Below are positions 45,456 through 53,323 of a DNA stretch of 64,000 nucleotides, piece after piece. The stretch covers positions 62,001 to 126,000 of the forward strand of contig NZ_JYMR01000028.1 of the NCBI RefSeq assembly GCF_000938255.1, in the 5' to 3' direction. Both the position numbers and the translations under genes were made by a program. The DNA comes from Bradyrhizobium sp. LTSP849 (lineage in GTDB: Bacteria > Pseudomonadota > Alphaproteobacteria > Rhizobiales > Xanthobacteraceae). Below the pieces are notes generated by a model. That model was not told the DNA's origin, did no database searches, and saw only the letters and a program-made list of their open reading frames with translations. The number at the start of each line of letters is the position of its first letter. Positions within the stretch are counted from its first letter, which is position 1.

Positions 45456-47021
45456 TCACGAATGCTGCGCCACCACGGCCGGGCGTGTCTGCGGCCGCGG
45501 CACGATGTCGACCGACCAGAGGTCGCGGTTGTCGACGTCCTTCAGCGTCACGGTCATTACGCCGGTGCGGCCGTCGATGTCGACCTTGCCGAAGAATTGC
45601 AATCCGAAACAGGGCGCGAGGTTCTCGCCCTGGGCTTCGCTACAGCCGTTCTGGTACATCGCGACCGGGCCAAAAGTGTCGTCGAGCTCGCCTGGGCCCC
45701 AGGTGCCGGCATGCAGCGGGCCGGAGACAAACTCCCAGAACGGCTCAAAATCCTGAAATTGAGCTTTGTTGGGATCGTAGTAGTGCGCGGCGGTGTAATG
45801 CATGTCGGCTGTGAGCCAGACGACGTTGCGGACACCGGCACGCTTGATCGAGCCGAGCAGATCGGCGATCTCATGTTCACGCCGGTCGGGCGGACCGTCA
45901 CCGAGTGCGACTGCATCGAGACTGACCAGGCCGATCGGCAGGTCGGCCGCGATTACCTTCCAGGTCGCGTGCGAGGCGGCCAGCTCCCGCTTCAGCCAGG
46001 CGAGCTGTTCGGCACCCAGAATCCAGCCGCGATGGTCGTCGCCCTTGTTCCAGCTGTCGTCGCGATAGCTGCGCATGTCGACCATGAAGACGTCGAGCAT
46101 TGGGCCATAAGCGATCTTGCGGTAGACCCGACCTTGCCGCGCGCCGATGTCGCGGATCGGCATGAAGTCGAAGAAGGCGCGACGGGCGCGCGCGACCAGG
46201 CGCGGGGTGCCGTCGTCCTCATAGCCGGAATCGTCATAGCTGCCGGTCGGCGACCAGTCGTTGGTGACCTCATGGTCGTCCCACTGCGCGAACATCGGCA
46301 CGTGCGCGTGGAAGGCGCGGAAATTCTCGTCGAGATGGTTGTATTTGTAGTTGCCGCGGAACTGCGCCAGCGTGTGCGCGACCTGCGCCTTGTCCTCGGT
46401 CACCAGATTGCGCCAGGTCTCGCCGTTCGGCAGCTTCTGCTCCGCAGGAATCGTGCAATCGGCGTAGATATGATCGCCGGAGTGGATGAAGAAGTCCGGG
46501 CGGTTCTCCAACATTGTGCGATAGCTGCGATAGCCGCCGCGCGATGTGTCGATGCCCCAGCCCTGCCCCGCGGTGTCGCCGGACCACAGGAACGAGATCG
46601 ACTGCCCCTCGGCCGGCGCGGTGCGGAAGTGGCCGACGCGGCTTTCGCCAGCGATGCCGGTCGCGATGTCGTCGAAGCGGACGCGATAGAAGATGTCCTG
46701 CCCGGACGGCAGATCGTTCAGCAGCAGCTTTGATGTGAAGTCGGCATCCGGCAACGCATCGCCGGATGCTGCCGCAATGATCGTCCTGAAGCTTTCGACG
46801 GTCGAGCATTCCACTTGCATCCGCGCCGGCCGGTCGGCGCGAGCCCAGACCATGGCGGAGCCATCCGACACGTCGCCGGACTGAATGCCGCCGGCGATCT
46901 GCGGGCGGTCGGCGGCGCGGCTAAGGTGCGGCTTTGCAAGCGTGGCGATGACGAGAGAAGACGTGGAGCGGACCAGGAATTGCCGTCGGGTCCATGCGCG
47001 CGGGGCGCGGAGCGTTGCCAT
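45456..47021 (-). CDS. Alkaline phosphatase D (PhoD) family protein, Tat-exported
   Basis: 521 residues. TRRQFLVRSTSSLVIATLAKP is a twin-arginine signal peptide. The N-terminal PhoD domain (~40-135) is followed by the metallophosphatase domain: FLWSGDTAGQGWG, DFFIHSGDHIYADCTIP, MFAQWDDHEVTNDWSP, MVDMRSYRD, and VVWLTADMHYTAAHYYDPNKA. It is a Ca/Fe-dependent phosphodiesterase/monoesterase in the periplasm. No obvious Pho box was recognised upstream, and no phosphate-uptake genes are adjacent. Confidence 0.94.
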   Translation of the reverse strand: MATLRAPRAWTRRQFLVRSTSSLVIATLAKPHLSRAADRPQIAGGIQSGDVSDGSAMVWARADRPARMQVECSTVESFRTIIAAASGDALPDADFTSKLLLNDLPSGQDIFYRVRFDDIATGIAGESRVGHFRTAPAEGQSISFLWSGDTAGQGWGIDTSRGGYRSYRTMLENRPDFFIHSGDHIYADCTIPAEQKLPNGETWRNLVTEDKAQVAHTLAQFRGNYKYNHLDENFRAFHAHVPMFAQWDDHEVTNDWSPTGSYDDSGYEDDGTPRLVARARRAFFDFMPIRDIGARQGRVYRKIAYGPMLDVFMVDMRSYRDDSWNKGDDHRGWILGAEQLAWLKRELAASHATWKVIAADLPIGLVSLDAVALGDGPPDRREHEIADLLGSIKRAGVRNVVWLTADMHYTAAHYYDPNKAQFQDFEPFWEFVSGPLHAGTWGPGELDDTFGPVAMYQNGCSEAQGENLAPCFGLQFFGKVDIDGRTGVMTVTLKDVDNRDLWSVDIVPRPQTRPAVVAQHS

Positions 47022-47139
47022 TCAGGAAACCTTCGTCGAATCGCGACGGAAGGTGCCTGCGCCGTTTGACTCCTGGCTTACGGTTTCTTGACTCGGCGCC
47101 GACGGTTTTGCGACGCGGAGATGACGGCCTCAGACCAGA

Positions 47140-47559
47140 CTAGCGCTGCCAGTTGCAGATGCCGCCGGTGCGGCACGGCCAGGTCTGGATGCGGGTGTCT
47201 CTCGCCTGCGCATCCAGCGGATTGCCGTGACGATGCGCGAGCTTGGCGCGGGCTGCGCCGCGCGGCTGCGCCGGCCTCGACTGCGCGACCTTCGGCTCCG
47301 ACACGTGCACGCGTTCGGCCGCGACCTTCTTCGGCACGTCGACCGGCTCGGCGCGCGCCTGAGCGTCGTTGCCGCCCTTGGCCTCTAACGCGACCGGTGC
47401 AAATTGGGTCTCGGGCCCCAGCCGTTTCGGCGACAGCACCGCCTTGGAGAGATCGAGACCGAGATATTCGTCGGGCTTGTAGTCGTCAGCACGCGCGATA
47501 CCGCCCCATGCGAGCACGAGGGCAGCGGCAACAGCAAAATGAACGCTCTTCAGGACCAC
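47140..47559 (-). CDS. Small secreted hypothetical protein with a self-pairing 5' leader
   Basis: 139 residues from a GTG at 47559 that follows AGGAGG with 5-base spacing. The signal peptide is SVHFAVAAALVLAWGGIARA. The mature part starts DDYKPDEYLGLDLSKAVLSPKRLGP and becomes Lys/Ala/Pro/Arg-rich, ending in a cysteine-containing TWPCRTGGICNWQR. Family not recognised. The ribosome-binding site is one arm of a perfect 10-bp inverted repeat. The gene lies 108 bp downstream of the nitronate monooxygenase gene on the same strand. Confidence 0.75.
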   Translation of the reverse strand: MVLKSVHFAVAAALVLAWGGIARADDYKPDEYLGLDLSKAVLSPKRLGPETQFAPVALEAKGGNDAQARAEPVDVPKKVAAERVHVSEPKVAQSRPAQPRGAARAKLAHRHGNPLDAQARDTRIQTWPCRTGGICNWQR

Positions 47560-47560
47560 G

Positions 47561-47616
47561 GACGCCTCCTGAATTTGATTATTTAAGAGGTAATTTACCT
47601 CTATTTAGGAGGCGTC
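47561..47616 (-). promoter_or_regulatory. Nested inverted repeats overlapping a ribosome-binding site
   Basis: Outer arms GACGCCTCCT (47561-47570) and AGGAGGCGTC (47607-47616) are perfect complements. Inside lies a second perfect pair, AGAGGTAA (47586-47593) and TTACCTCT (47595-47602). In the reverse-strand mRNA the AGGAGG ribosome-binding site of the 139-residue gene is in the outer stem, so folding would hide it. Confidence 0.65.
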
Positions 47617-47667
47617 GCGCGCAATTCCAGCGGTCAATTGCCGCCGTGGTTAAGAAGTTTGGCGGTG

Positions 47668-48669
47668 TCAGGCGACCTTTCTTGCTGTTCCCGTTCCCTC
47701 CAGGAACCCCATCAGCCGGCTGCGGATGATTTGTTCCGCCTCACCCATGATGCGATCGACGAGTTCCTTGCAGGAGGGGATGTCGTGGATGAGGCCTGCG
47801 ACCATGCCACAGCTCCAGGCGCCGGCATCCATCTGTCCGTCCAGCATGACCTTGGGATAGACACCCGCGACCTGATCGTGGATGTCGTCGATCGTCAGCT
47901 TGTCGCCCTTGGCATGCTCGATCTCGAGCAGACGATCGACATTGGCGTTCTTCAGCACGCGCTCGGTATTACGTAGTGCGCGCATGATAAGGCGGGTGTC
48001 GAGCTCGGTCGCCGCGACCAGCGCGTTCTTCACGTTCTGATGCACCGGCGCTTCCTTGGTGGCGATGAAGCGCGTGCCCATGTTCATGCCGGCTGCGCCC
48101 AGCGACAGGGCTGCTACGAGGCTGCGCCCATCGGCCATACCGCCGGAGGCCACGAACGGGATCTTCAATTCCTCCGCCGCGCGCGGCAGCAGGATCATGT
48201 TGGGAATGTCGTCCTCGCCGGGATGCCCGCCGCACTCGAAGCCGTCGACGCTGACGGCGTCGCAGCCGATCCGCTCGGCCTTCAGCGAGTGGCGGACCGA
48301 GGTGCATTTGTGGATGACCTTGATGCCGGCCGCCTTCAGTGCCGGCATGTATTGTTCCGGGCTGCGGCCGGCGGTCTCCACGGACTTGACGCCACCCTCG
48401 ACGATGGCGGCGATGTATTCCGGATAAGGCGGCGCCGCGAAGGTCGGCAGGAAGGTGAGGTTCACGCCGAACGGCTTGTCGGTCATGTCGCGGCAGCGCG
48501 CGATTTCCTTGGCGAGCAGCTCCGGCGTCTTTTGCGTAAGACCCGTGATGATGCCGAGACCGCCGGCATTGGAGACGGCGGCGGCCAACTCGGCAAAGCC
48601 GACGAAATGCATGCCGCCCTGGATGATGGGGTGCTCGATGCCGAACAGTTCGGTGATCGCGGTCTTCAC
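47668..48669 (-). CDS. Nitronate monooxygenase family protein
   Basis: 333 residues, TIM-barrel FMN enzyme. HPIIQGGMHFVGFAELAAAVSNAGGLGII is the N-terminal FMN segment; VSVDGFECGGHPGEDDI holds the active-site region (the usual GxEAGGHxG becomes GFECGGHPG); VASGGMADGRSLVAALSLGAAGMNMGTRFIATKEAPVHQ binds the FMN phosphate. It may oxidise alkyl nitronates or act as a related enoyl reductase. Upstream, an SDR gene in the same direction ends 64 bp away. Confidence 0.92.
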   Translation of the reverse strand: MKTAITELFGIEHPIIQGGMHFVGFAELAAAVSNAGGLGIITGLTQKTPELLAKEIARCRDMTDKPFGVNLTFLPTFAAPPYPEYIAAIVEGGVKSVETAGRSPEQYMPALKAAGIKVIHKCTSVRHSLKAERIGCDAVSVDGFECGGHPGEDDIPNMILLPRAAEELKIPFVASGGMADGRSLVAALSLGAAGMNMGTRFIATKEAPVHQNVKNALVAATELDTRLIMRALRNTERVLKNANVDRLLEIEHAKGDKLTIDDIHDQVAGVYPKVMLDGQMDAGAWSCGMVAGLIHDIPSCKELVDRIMGEAEQIIRSRLMGFLEGTGTARKVA

Positions 48670-48733
48670 TTAAGTTACCTCCCGGAATTTTGCTTGGTGT
48701 TTGGAACAGTCTAGCCGGACTTTTGCGCCGCGG

Positions 48734-49495
48734 TCACCACTTCTCTCCGAACGGCCGGATCTCCAGCTCGAACGTCCATGCGCTCTTCGGCTGCTGATAC
48801 AGCTGCCAATAGGAATCAGCGACAGCCGACGGCGGCATCAGCAGATCGGGATTGTCGAGCGCATTCGGACCGAGCGCCTCGAGCCGACGCTGCCGCACCC
48901 ATTCGGTGTCGACGCCGGAATCGATGATGAGGTGCGCAACGTGGATGTTCTTCGGCCCGAGCTCTCGCGCCATCGCCTGCGCCACCGCGCGAAGTCCGAA
49001 TTTTGCGCTGGCAAAGGCGGCAAAGCCGCTGCCGCCGCGCAAGGACGCGGTCGCGCCGGTGAAGAAGATCTTGCCGCCGCCGTGCGGCAGCATCAGCCGC
49101 GCCGCCTCGCGGCCGGCGAGGAAGCCGGAATAGCAGGCCATCTCCCACACTTTGCGGAACACGCGCTCGGTGGTGTCGAGGACGGGGAAATTGACGTTGG
49201 CACCGACGTTGAAGATGCAGACCTCGAGCGGTGCGTGCTTGTCGGCGTCGTTGAGGAAGGAGATGACCTCGTCCTCCTTCCGCGCATCGAGCGATCGCGC
49301 GTGGATCTCGCCGCCCGCCGCCTCAACGTCCTTCACCAGCGGCGCCAGCTTGTCGCCGTTGCGGCGGCCGGCGAAGATCGAAAAACCTTCGGCAGCGAAT
49401 TTCTTGGCGATCTCGGAGCCGATGAAATCGCCGGCCCCGATCACGGCCGCTGTCGCGTTTCGCTTGGGCAAGGTCGCCTCCTCCGGTGAGAGCAT
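48734..49495 (-). CDS. SDR family protein with Tyr-to-Phe change at the active site
   Basis: 253 residues. AAVIGAGDFIGSEIAKKFAAEGF is the dinucleotide-binding loop (GxxxxIG variant). The active-site segment reads FTGATASLRGGSGFAAFASAKFGLRAVA: the catalytic YxxxK is FxxxK (F-A-S-A-K), so classical SDR catalysis by tyrosine is unlikely. It may be a non-reductive or binding member, or use a different residue. It diverges from the HxlR regulator gene, with a perfect palindrome at 49515-49531 just upstream, and is probably repressed by it. Confidence 0.9.
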   Translation of the reverse strand: MLSPEEATLPKRNATAAVIGAGDFIGSEIAKKFAAEGFSIFAGRRNGDKLAPLVKDVEAAGGEIHARSLDARKEDEVISFLNDADKHAPLEVCIFNVGANVNFPVLDTTERVFRKVWEMACYSGFLAGREAARLMLPHGGGKIFFTGATASLRGGSGFAAFASAKFGLRAVAQAMARELGPKNIHVAHLIIDSGVDTEWVRQRRLEALGPNALDNPDLLMPPSAVADSYWQLYQQPKSAWTFELEIRPFGEKW

Positions 49496-49514
49496 ATGAT
49501 TGAGCTCAGGCTAT

Positions 49515-49531
49515 AGTTCTAAAATAGAACT
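49515..49531. promoter_or_regulatory. Perfect palindrome, candidate HxlR operator
   Basis: AGTTCTA-AAA-TAGAACT, 7-bp arms, 20 bp upstream of the SDR start in the divergent SDR/hxlR region. Size and AT-rich centre suit a dimeric winged-helix repressor. Confidence 0.6.
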
Positions 49532-49584
49532 GTCAAACTTGGCGACTGAATGCTAGGTTTCGCTGCAAATAGCGTTGATCATTC

Positions 49585-49607
49585 AAGTCAGTTCCTTTTT
49601 CTGACTT
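49585..49607. promoter_or_regulatory. Second palindrome upstream of the HxlR gene
   Basis: AAGTCAG-ttccttttt-CTGACTT, perfect 7-bp arms, 26 bp before the HxlR start codon. It could be an autoregulatory site; its sequence differs from the 49515 palindrome. Confidence 0.45.
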
Positions 49608-49633
49608 ACTAAGCATGTGCCGGAGATCGCTGC

Positions 49634-50098
49634 ATGAAATGGGACACGCTGGACGAAGAGCCCTGCTCGCTCTCCCGCACCGTCGCCGTGGTCGGCGACC
49701 GCTGGACGCTGTTGATCCTGCGCGAATGCTTTTTGCGCGTGCGCCGGTTCGAAGGATTTCAGTCGTCGCTCCAGATCACGCGGCACCTGCTCTCGGAGCG
49801 GCTGAAGAAGCTGGTTCGTTTCGGCATCCTGCGCCGCGTCCCCTATTCCGAAGCGCCGAAGCGCTACGAGTACATTCTGACGCAAAAGGGGCTCGACCTC
49901 TACCCGATCATCATGGCGATGGTGCATTGGGGCGACGCCCACATGGGCGACGAACGCGGCCGCCCGCTACTGCATGAGCACAAGAACTGCGGCAGGCTGT
50001 TCGATCCCGTGATGGTGTGCTCGGAATGCGGCGAGGCGCTGCATGCGAAGCAGGTGCATGTGCATGCGGGGCCGGGACGGAGGGAAGCGGCCGGGTGA
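49634..50098 (+). CDS. HxlR-family helix-turn-helix transcriptional regulator
   Basis: 154 residues. The conserved HxlR start (CSLSRTVAVVGDRWTLLILRECFLRVRRFEGFQSSL), the recognition-helix part ITRHLLSERLKKLVRFGILRR and the wing YSEAPKRYEYILTQKGLDLYPIIMAMVHWGD are all clear. The C-terminal ~45 residues contain NCGRLFDPVMVCSECGEALHAKQV, three cysteines in a C...CxxC pattern that could bind metal or sense thiols or aldehydes. It is divergently transcribed from the SDR gene and likely controls it. Confidence 0.93.
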   Translation: MKWDTLDEEPCSLSRTVAVVGDRWTLLILRECFLRVRRFEGFQSSLQITRHLLSERLKKLVRFGILRRVPYSEAPKRYEYILTQKGLDLYPIIMAMVHWGDAHMGDERGRPLLHEHKNCGRLFDPVMVCSECGEALHAKQVHVHAGPGRREAAG

Positions 50099-50107
50099 GT
50101 GTCCAGA

Positions 50108-50133
50108 GTCGTCCTGGCGAAAGCCAGGACGAC
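50108..50133. repeat. Hairpin after the HxlR gene
   Basis: GTCGTCCTGGC-gaaa-GCCAGGACGAC, a perfect 11-bp stem with a stable GNRA-type loop, 10 bp after the stop. It is probably a palindromic repeat of the GTCxT...AxGAC class and may serve as a transcript end. Confidence 0.65.
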
Positions 50134-50188
50134 CATAAGGAGGCAACGCTGCCTTCCCTGCTCATCGGATCTCCTGCCGTACCAAACG

Positions 50189-50563
50189 CTACGCGAGGGG
50201 AACGCCGTAATAGGTGTTGATGCCGCGAACCGTGGCATCGTCACCCCAATTCCACTCGCTCTGCTCGCGATATTTCGGCGCGCCTTGCAGCTCCTTGGTC
50301 GTAATCCCCGTGACATAACCGCCGAGCTCGGTGTCGTATTTCAACGACTGCCAGGGCAACGGATAGTGATCGTTGCCGACGCCCAAGAATCCGCCGAACC
50401 CAAGCACGGCGTACGACACCCTGCCGCTCGTCTTGTCAATCATCACGCGCTCGATCGAACCGATCTTGTTGCGATCTGCGCCATAGACCGATGTTCCCTC
50501 GACCTTGTCGCTGCCGATCAACCGGCCCATTTCGTTCCGATCCAGCTCGCCTTGATTCAACAT
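50189..50563 (-). CDS. PRC-barrel domain protein
   Basis: 124 residues from ATG 50563, preceded by GAGGGAGA. The PRC barrel is visible as LIGSDKVEGTSVYGADRNKIGSIERVMIDKTSGRVSYAVLGFGGFLGVGNDHYPLPWQSLKYDTELGGYV. Such small stand-alone PRC proteins are common general-stress proteins in Rhizobiales. The divergent DUF4142 gene and a GGAAC-type promoter-like element upstream support a stress role (inference). Confidence 0.9.
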   Translation of the reverse strand: MLNQGELDRNEMGRLIGSDKVEGTSVYGADRNKIGSIERVMIDKTSGRVSYAVLGFGGFLGVGNDHYPLPWQSLKYDTELGGYVTGITTKELQGAPKYREQSEWNWGDDATVRGINTYYGVPLA

Positions 50564-50595
50564 TTGAATTCTCCCTCGCGGCCAATGCCCAGACC

Positions 50596-50620
50596 AACCG
50601 GATAAATGGATGATCGTTCC
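50596..50620 (-). promoter_or_regulatory. Candidate EcfG-type promoter of the PRC-barrel gene
   Basis: On the reverse strand GGAAC (50620-50616), 16 bases, GGTT (50599-50596). The reported Rhizobiales general-stress consensus is about GGAAC-N16/17-CGTT. It lies 33 bp upstream of the start codon. Confidence 0.5.
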
Positions 50621-50695
50621 TGTGTGCTGTTCCAACCGGAAGCACGCCCCCCACCAAACCACTCACGCCTAACGATCCGACGGAACCAAGCGTTT

Positions 50696-50720
50696 GGAAC
50701 AACAATATCGGCGCCGTGTT
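50696..50720 (+). promoter_or_regulatory. Candidate EcfG-type promoter of the DUF4142 gene
   Basis: GGAAC (50696-50700), 16 bases, TGTT (50717-50720), 57 bp upstream of the start codon. Confidence 0.45.
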
Positions 50721-50777
50721 GGTCGGCGCAAACTTCACGCGGCCCTATCGGCTGCGCCAATCCGGAGGGACCGAACC

Positions 50778-51329
50778 ATGAAACGAACCATCATCGCCTT
50801 TGCTTGCGTACTGCTCGCAGGCCCCGCACTCGCCCAGTCGCTCGGTGAGAAGACCGGCATCAACTCGACGCTCGGTGTTACGCCGACCACGGCCGATTTC
50901 GTGAAGGAGGTCGCCGTCAGCGATATGTTCGAGATCGAATCGAGCAAGCTCGCCGAGCAGAAGGGTAACGCGCAGGAAAAATCCTTCGCGCAGCAAATGG
51001 TGACTGACCACACCAAGACCAGCAGCGAATTAAAGGCCCTCGTCGGCAACGGCAAGGTGCAGGCAACGCTGCCGGCGGCGCTGGACAGCTCACACCAGAG
51101 CAAGCTCGACAAGCTCAAGGGCGCGACGGGTAAGGATTTCAGCTCGGACTTCGATTCCTACCAGACCAGCGCGCACGAGGACGCGGTCTCGCTGTTCGAG
51201 CGCTACGCCAAGGGCGGCGATAATGCCGCATTGAAGGACTGGGCCGGCAAGACGCTACCTGCACTGCGCCACCACCTCGATATGGCACAGGAGCTCGGCA
51301 AGGCGCCGAGCGTTGGACAGTCCAAGTAA
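50778..51329 (+). CDS. DUF4142 family secreted protein
   Basis: 183 residues from ATG 50778 with GGAGGGA upstream and signal peptide MKRTIIAFACVLLAGPALAQ. The mature helical domain has FVKEVAVSDMFEIESSKLAEQKGNA, then FAQQMVTDHTKTSSELKALV and the C-terminal ALPALRHHLDMAQEL-like helix (KTLPALRHHLDMAQELGK): a ferritin-like four-helix DUF4142 bundle. Periplasmic; linked to stress responses in relatives. A paralogue-like protein is encoded at 55527-56057. A GC-rich hairpin (51354-51376) follows the stop. Confidence 0.9.
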   Translation: MKRTIIAFACVLLAGPALAQSLGEKTGINSTLGVTPTTADFVKEVAVSDMFEIESSKLAEQKGNAQEKSFAQQMVTDHTKTSSELKALVGNGKVQATLPAALDSSHQSKLDKLKGATGKDFSSDFDSYQTSAHEDAVSLFERYAKGGDNAALKDWAGKTLPALRHHLDMAQELGKAPSVGQSK

Positions 51330-51353
51330 GCAATTGATGGGCATGCCGGCCCC

Positions 51354-51376
51354 GCCGCGAGCGCAAAGCTCGCGGC
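51354..51376. repeat. Hairpin between the DUF4142 and SDR genes
   Basis: GCCGCGAGC-gcaaa-GCTCGCGGC, a perfect 9-bp stem without a T tail. It is a possible transcript-end structure. Confidence 0.55.
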
Positions 51377-51413
51377 TTCGCTAGCATTTTCAACAGCGCG
51401 AGGAAACACGGTC

Positions 51414-52304
51414 ATGGCCGAGCAGAACTTGATCGATCCCATCAGCCGCTATCCGAAGCCGCCGTTCAAGAAGCAATCGCAGCCTTGGCCGGGCCTCGCC
51501 AGCAAGATGGAGCCGCCGCCGGATCATGGCGAGACCAGCTACAAGGGCTCCGGCCGCTTGGCCGGCCGCAAGGCGCTGATCACTGGCGGTGATTCCGGCA
51601 TGGGCCGCGCTGCCGCGATTGCCTATGCGCGCGAAGGCGCCGATGTCGTCATCAATTATCTGCCCGCGGAGGAGTCCGACGCGCAGGAGGTGATCGCTCT
51701 GATCAAGAAGGAGGGCCGCACCGGAATCGCGACCCCCGGCGACCTCAAGGATGAGGCCTTTTGCAAAAAGCTGGTCGAGCAAGCTGTGCAGGCCCTCGGC
51801 GGCCTCGACATCATCGTCAACAACGCGGCGCGGCAGCAGACGCGGGCCTCAGTTCTCGATGTTTCTTCGGAAGATTTCGACGCAACGATGAAGACGAATA
51901 TCTACGCACCGTTCTGGATTATCAAAGCGGCGCTGCCGCATTTGAAACCCGGGTCCTGCATCATCGGCACGACCTCCGAGCAGGCCTACGATCCGTCGCC
52001 CGATCTCTACGACTATGCGCAGACCAAGGCTGCGACGATGAATTACGTAAAATCGCTGGCGAAGCAACTCGCCTCGAAAGGTATCCGCGTCAATGGTGTC
52101 GCGCCGGGACCTATCTGGACGCCGCTCCAGGTCTCCGGCGGCGCCACAATGGAAAAACTCGAAAAATTCGGCGGGATGACGCCGTTCGGCCGTCCTGGTC
52201 AGCCCGCCGAGCTTGCCTCGATCTATGTGCAGCTAGCCGCGGCTGACGCCAGCTACGCGACGGGCCAGGTTTACGGCGCCGCCGGCGGATCGGGGCAGCC
52301 GTAG
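51414..52304 (+). CDS. SDR family oxidoreductase (YghA/YhdF-type)
   Basis: 296 residues. The N-terminal extension MAEQNLIDPISRYPKPPFKKQ...WPGL is characteristic of the YghA/YhxD stress-related SDR group. KALITGGDSGMGRAAAIAYAREGADV binds the cofactor, DIIVNNAARQQ is the NNA motif, and SEQAYDPSPDLYDYAQTKAA holds the catalytic YxxxK (Y-A-Q-T-K). The late NGVAPGPIWTPL is typical. Probably NADP-dependent. Its place among stress-type genes agrees with group behaviour. Confidence 0.92.
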   Translation: MAEQNLIDPISRYPKPPFKKQSQPWPGLASKMEPPPDHGETSYKGSGRLAGRKALITGGDSGMGRAAAIAYAREGADVVINYLPAEESDAQEVIALIKKEGRTGIATPGDLKDEAFCKKLVEQAVQALGGLDIIVNNAARQQTRASVLDVSSEDFDATMKTNIYAPFWIIKAALPHLKPGSCIIGTTSEQAYDPSPDLYDYAQTKAATMNYVKSLAKQLASKGIRVNGVAPGPIWTPLQVSGGATMEKLEKFGGMTPFGRPGQPAELASIYVQLAAADASYATGQVYGAAGGSGQP

Positions 52305-52332
52305 ACGCCGACAAGGCCAACGCGTCAATTCA

Positions 52333-52357
52333 GGAACCTTCACTGGCGCGAGGCTTT
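52333..52357 (+). promoter_or_regulatory. Weak candidate EcfG-type promoter of the PAP2 operon
   Basis: GGAAC (52333-52337), 16 bases, CTTT (52354-52357), 41 bp upstream of the PAP2 start. The -10 element differs from CGTT at one position. Confidence 0.35.
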
Positions 52358-52397
52358 ACAAAACTGTCATGAAGCAGATCTTGCCGGCCTCAGAGCG

Positions 52398-52982
52398 ATG
52401 GCGCTCGTAACAGTCAAGCCCACGCGAATGGATACCGCGATCGCCGATGAGATCGCAGCTCATACCGATTACGAGCTTGAGGATGCCGCAGAGGCGCTAA
52501 CTTGGGGCGCCGACGAACATGTGCTGCTGGCGCTGGCGGCAGCAGGTTGGCTCTATGTCCAGCTTCGCCAGCCGCAGGTCCGCCCTGTCGCAAATCACGT
52601 CCTGACGGTTTCGCTGATGACAGCGGTGTTACCGCATATTCTCAAATCGGTCGTCGACCAGACCAGGCCGGACCGGCTGACTGTTCGCGGCCATCGACAT
52701 GGCGTTCCCATCTCAGGGCGGGCTCGCGACGCGTTTCCGTCCGGTCACGCCGTGCACATGGGCGCCCTCGCCTCAGCGGCCGGTCTGCTGCCGCCGGCGC
52801 CCCGCCGACTGGTGCGTTCCATTGCCGTCGCGCTTTCGCTGACGCGGATCGCGTTGCTTGCACATTGGGCGAGCGACGTGGTCGTGGGCTTCGCGCTTGG
52901 CGCCGTAGTCGAGAGACTTTTGCGACCATGGACGCTGGGCGAGCCGCGTGGCAAGCGCGCGAGGTCACGGACAAAGGCATGA
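52398..52982 (+). CDS. PAP2-family phosphatase
   Basis: 194 residues, several hydrophobic segments. The three catalytic motifs are present: KSVVDQTRPDR (KxxxxxxRP), FPSGHAVH (PSGH) and TRIALLAHWASDVVVG (RxxxxxHxxxD, with the nucleophile histidine). It would remove phosphate from a lipid phosphate, such as phosphatidic acid or undecaprenyl diphosphate, at the membrane. Its stop overlaps the ATG of the next membrane gene (ATGA), so three genes are coupled. Confidence 0.9.
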   Translation: MALVTVKPTRMDTAIADEIAAHTDYELEDAAEALTWGADEHVLLALAAAGWLYVQLRQPQVRPVANHVLTVSLMTAVLPHILKSVVDQTRPDRLTVRGHRHGVPISGRARDAFPSGHAVHMGALASAAGLLPPAPRRLVRSIAVALSLTRIALLAHWASDVVVGFALGAVVERLLRPWTLGEPRGKRARSRTKA

Positions 52983-53323
52983 CCGAATATATCCTGCGCT
53001 TCATCGTCGGCGGCGCGATCGTTTCCGCCTTCGCAACCCTCGGCGACATGCTCAGGCCCAAGAGTTTCGCCGGACTTTTGGGTGCAGCGCCTTCGGTCGC
53101 GCTCGCCACGCTCGGCATTGCCCTTGTGCAGCACGGCCCCGGCTATGCCGCGGCCGAGAGCTGGACCATGATCTATGGCGCGGTCGCGCTCACTTGCTAC
53201 AGCGTCGTCGTCTGCCACATCCTGATGAGATTGCGGCTTACGGCGCTGCCTGCCACCATTTTCGCCTTCGCCGCATGGCTCGCGGTCGCTTTCGGTCTGC
53301 TAGCCGGTTTCGGAGGCGCCTGA
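52979..53323 (+). CDS. Small membrane protein, DUF3147-like
   Basis: 114 residues from ATG 52979 overlapping the PAP2 stop. There are four hydrophobic segments, the first RFIVGGAIVSAFATLGDMLRPKSFAGL. It resembles DUF3147-type small transporters/flippase-like proteins and the next gene product, suggesting a two-subunit membrane complex. Its stop overlaps the start of the next gene (TGATG). Function unknown; with the PAP2 enzyme a role in lipid-phosphate handling is conceivable. Confidence 0.8.
   Translation: MTEYILRFIVGGAIVSAFATLGDMLRPKSFAGLLGAAPSVALATLGIALVQHGPGYAAAESWTMIYGAVALTCYSVVVCHILMRLRLTALPATIFAFAAWLAVAFGLLAGFGGA

Noticed and set aside
52502..53323. Long upstream extension of the small DUF3147-like gene
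   Set aside because: The first 159 codons are the out-of-frame shadow of the PAP2 gene; ATG 52979 with the ATGA overlap is the natural start.
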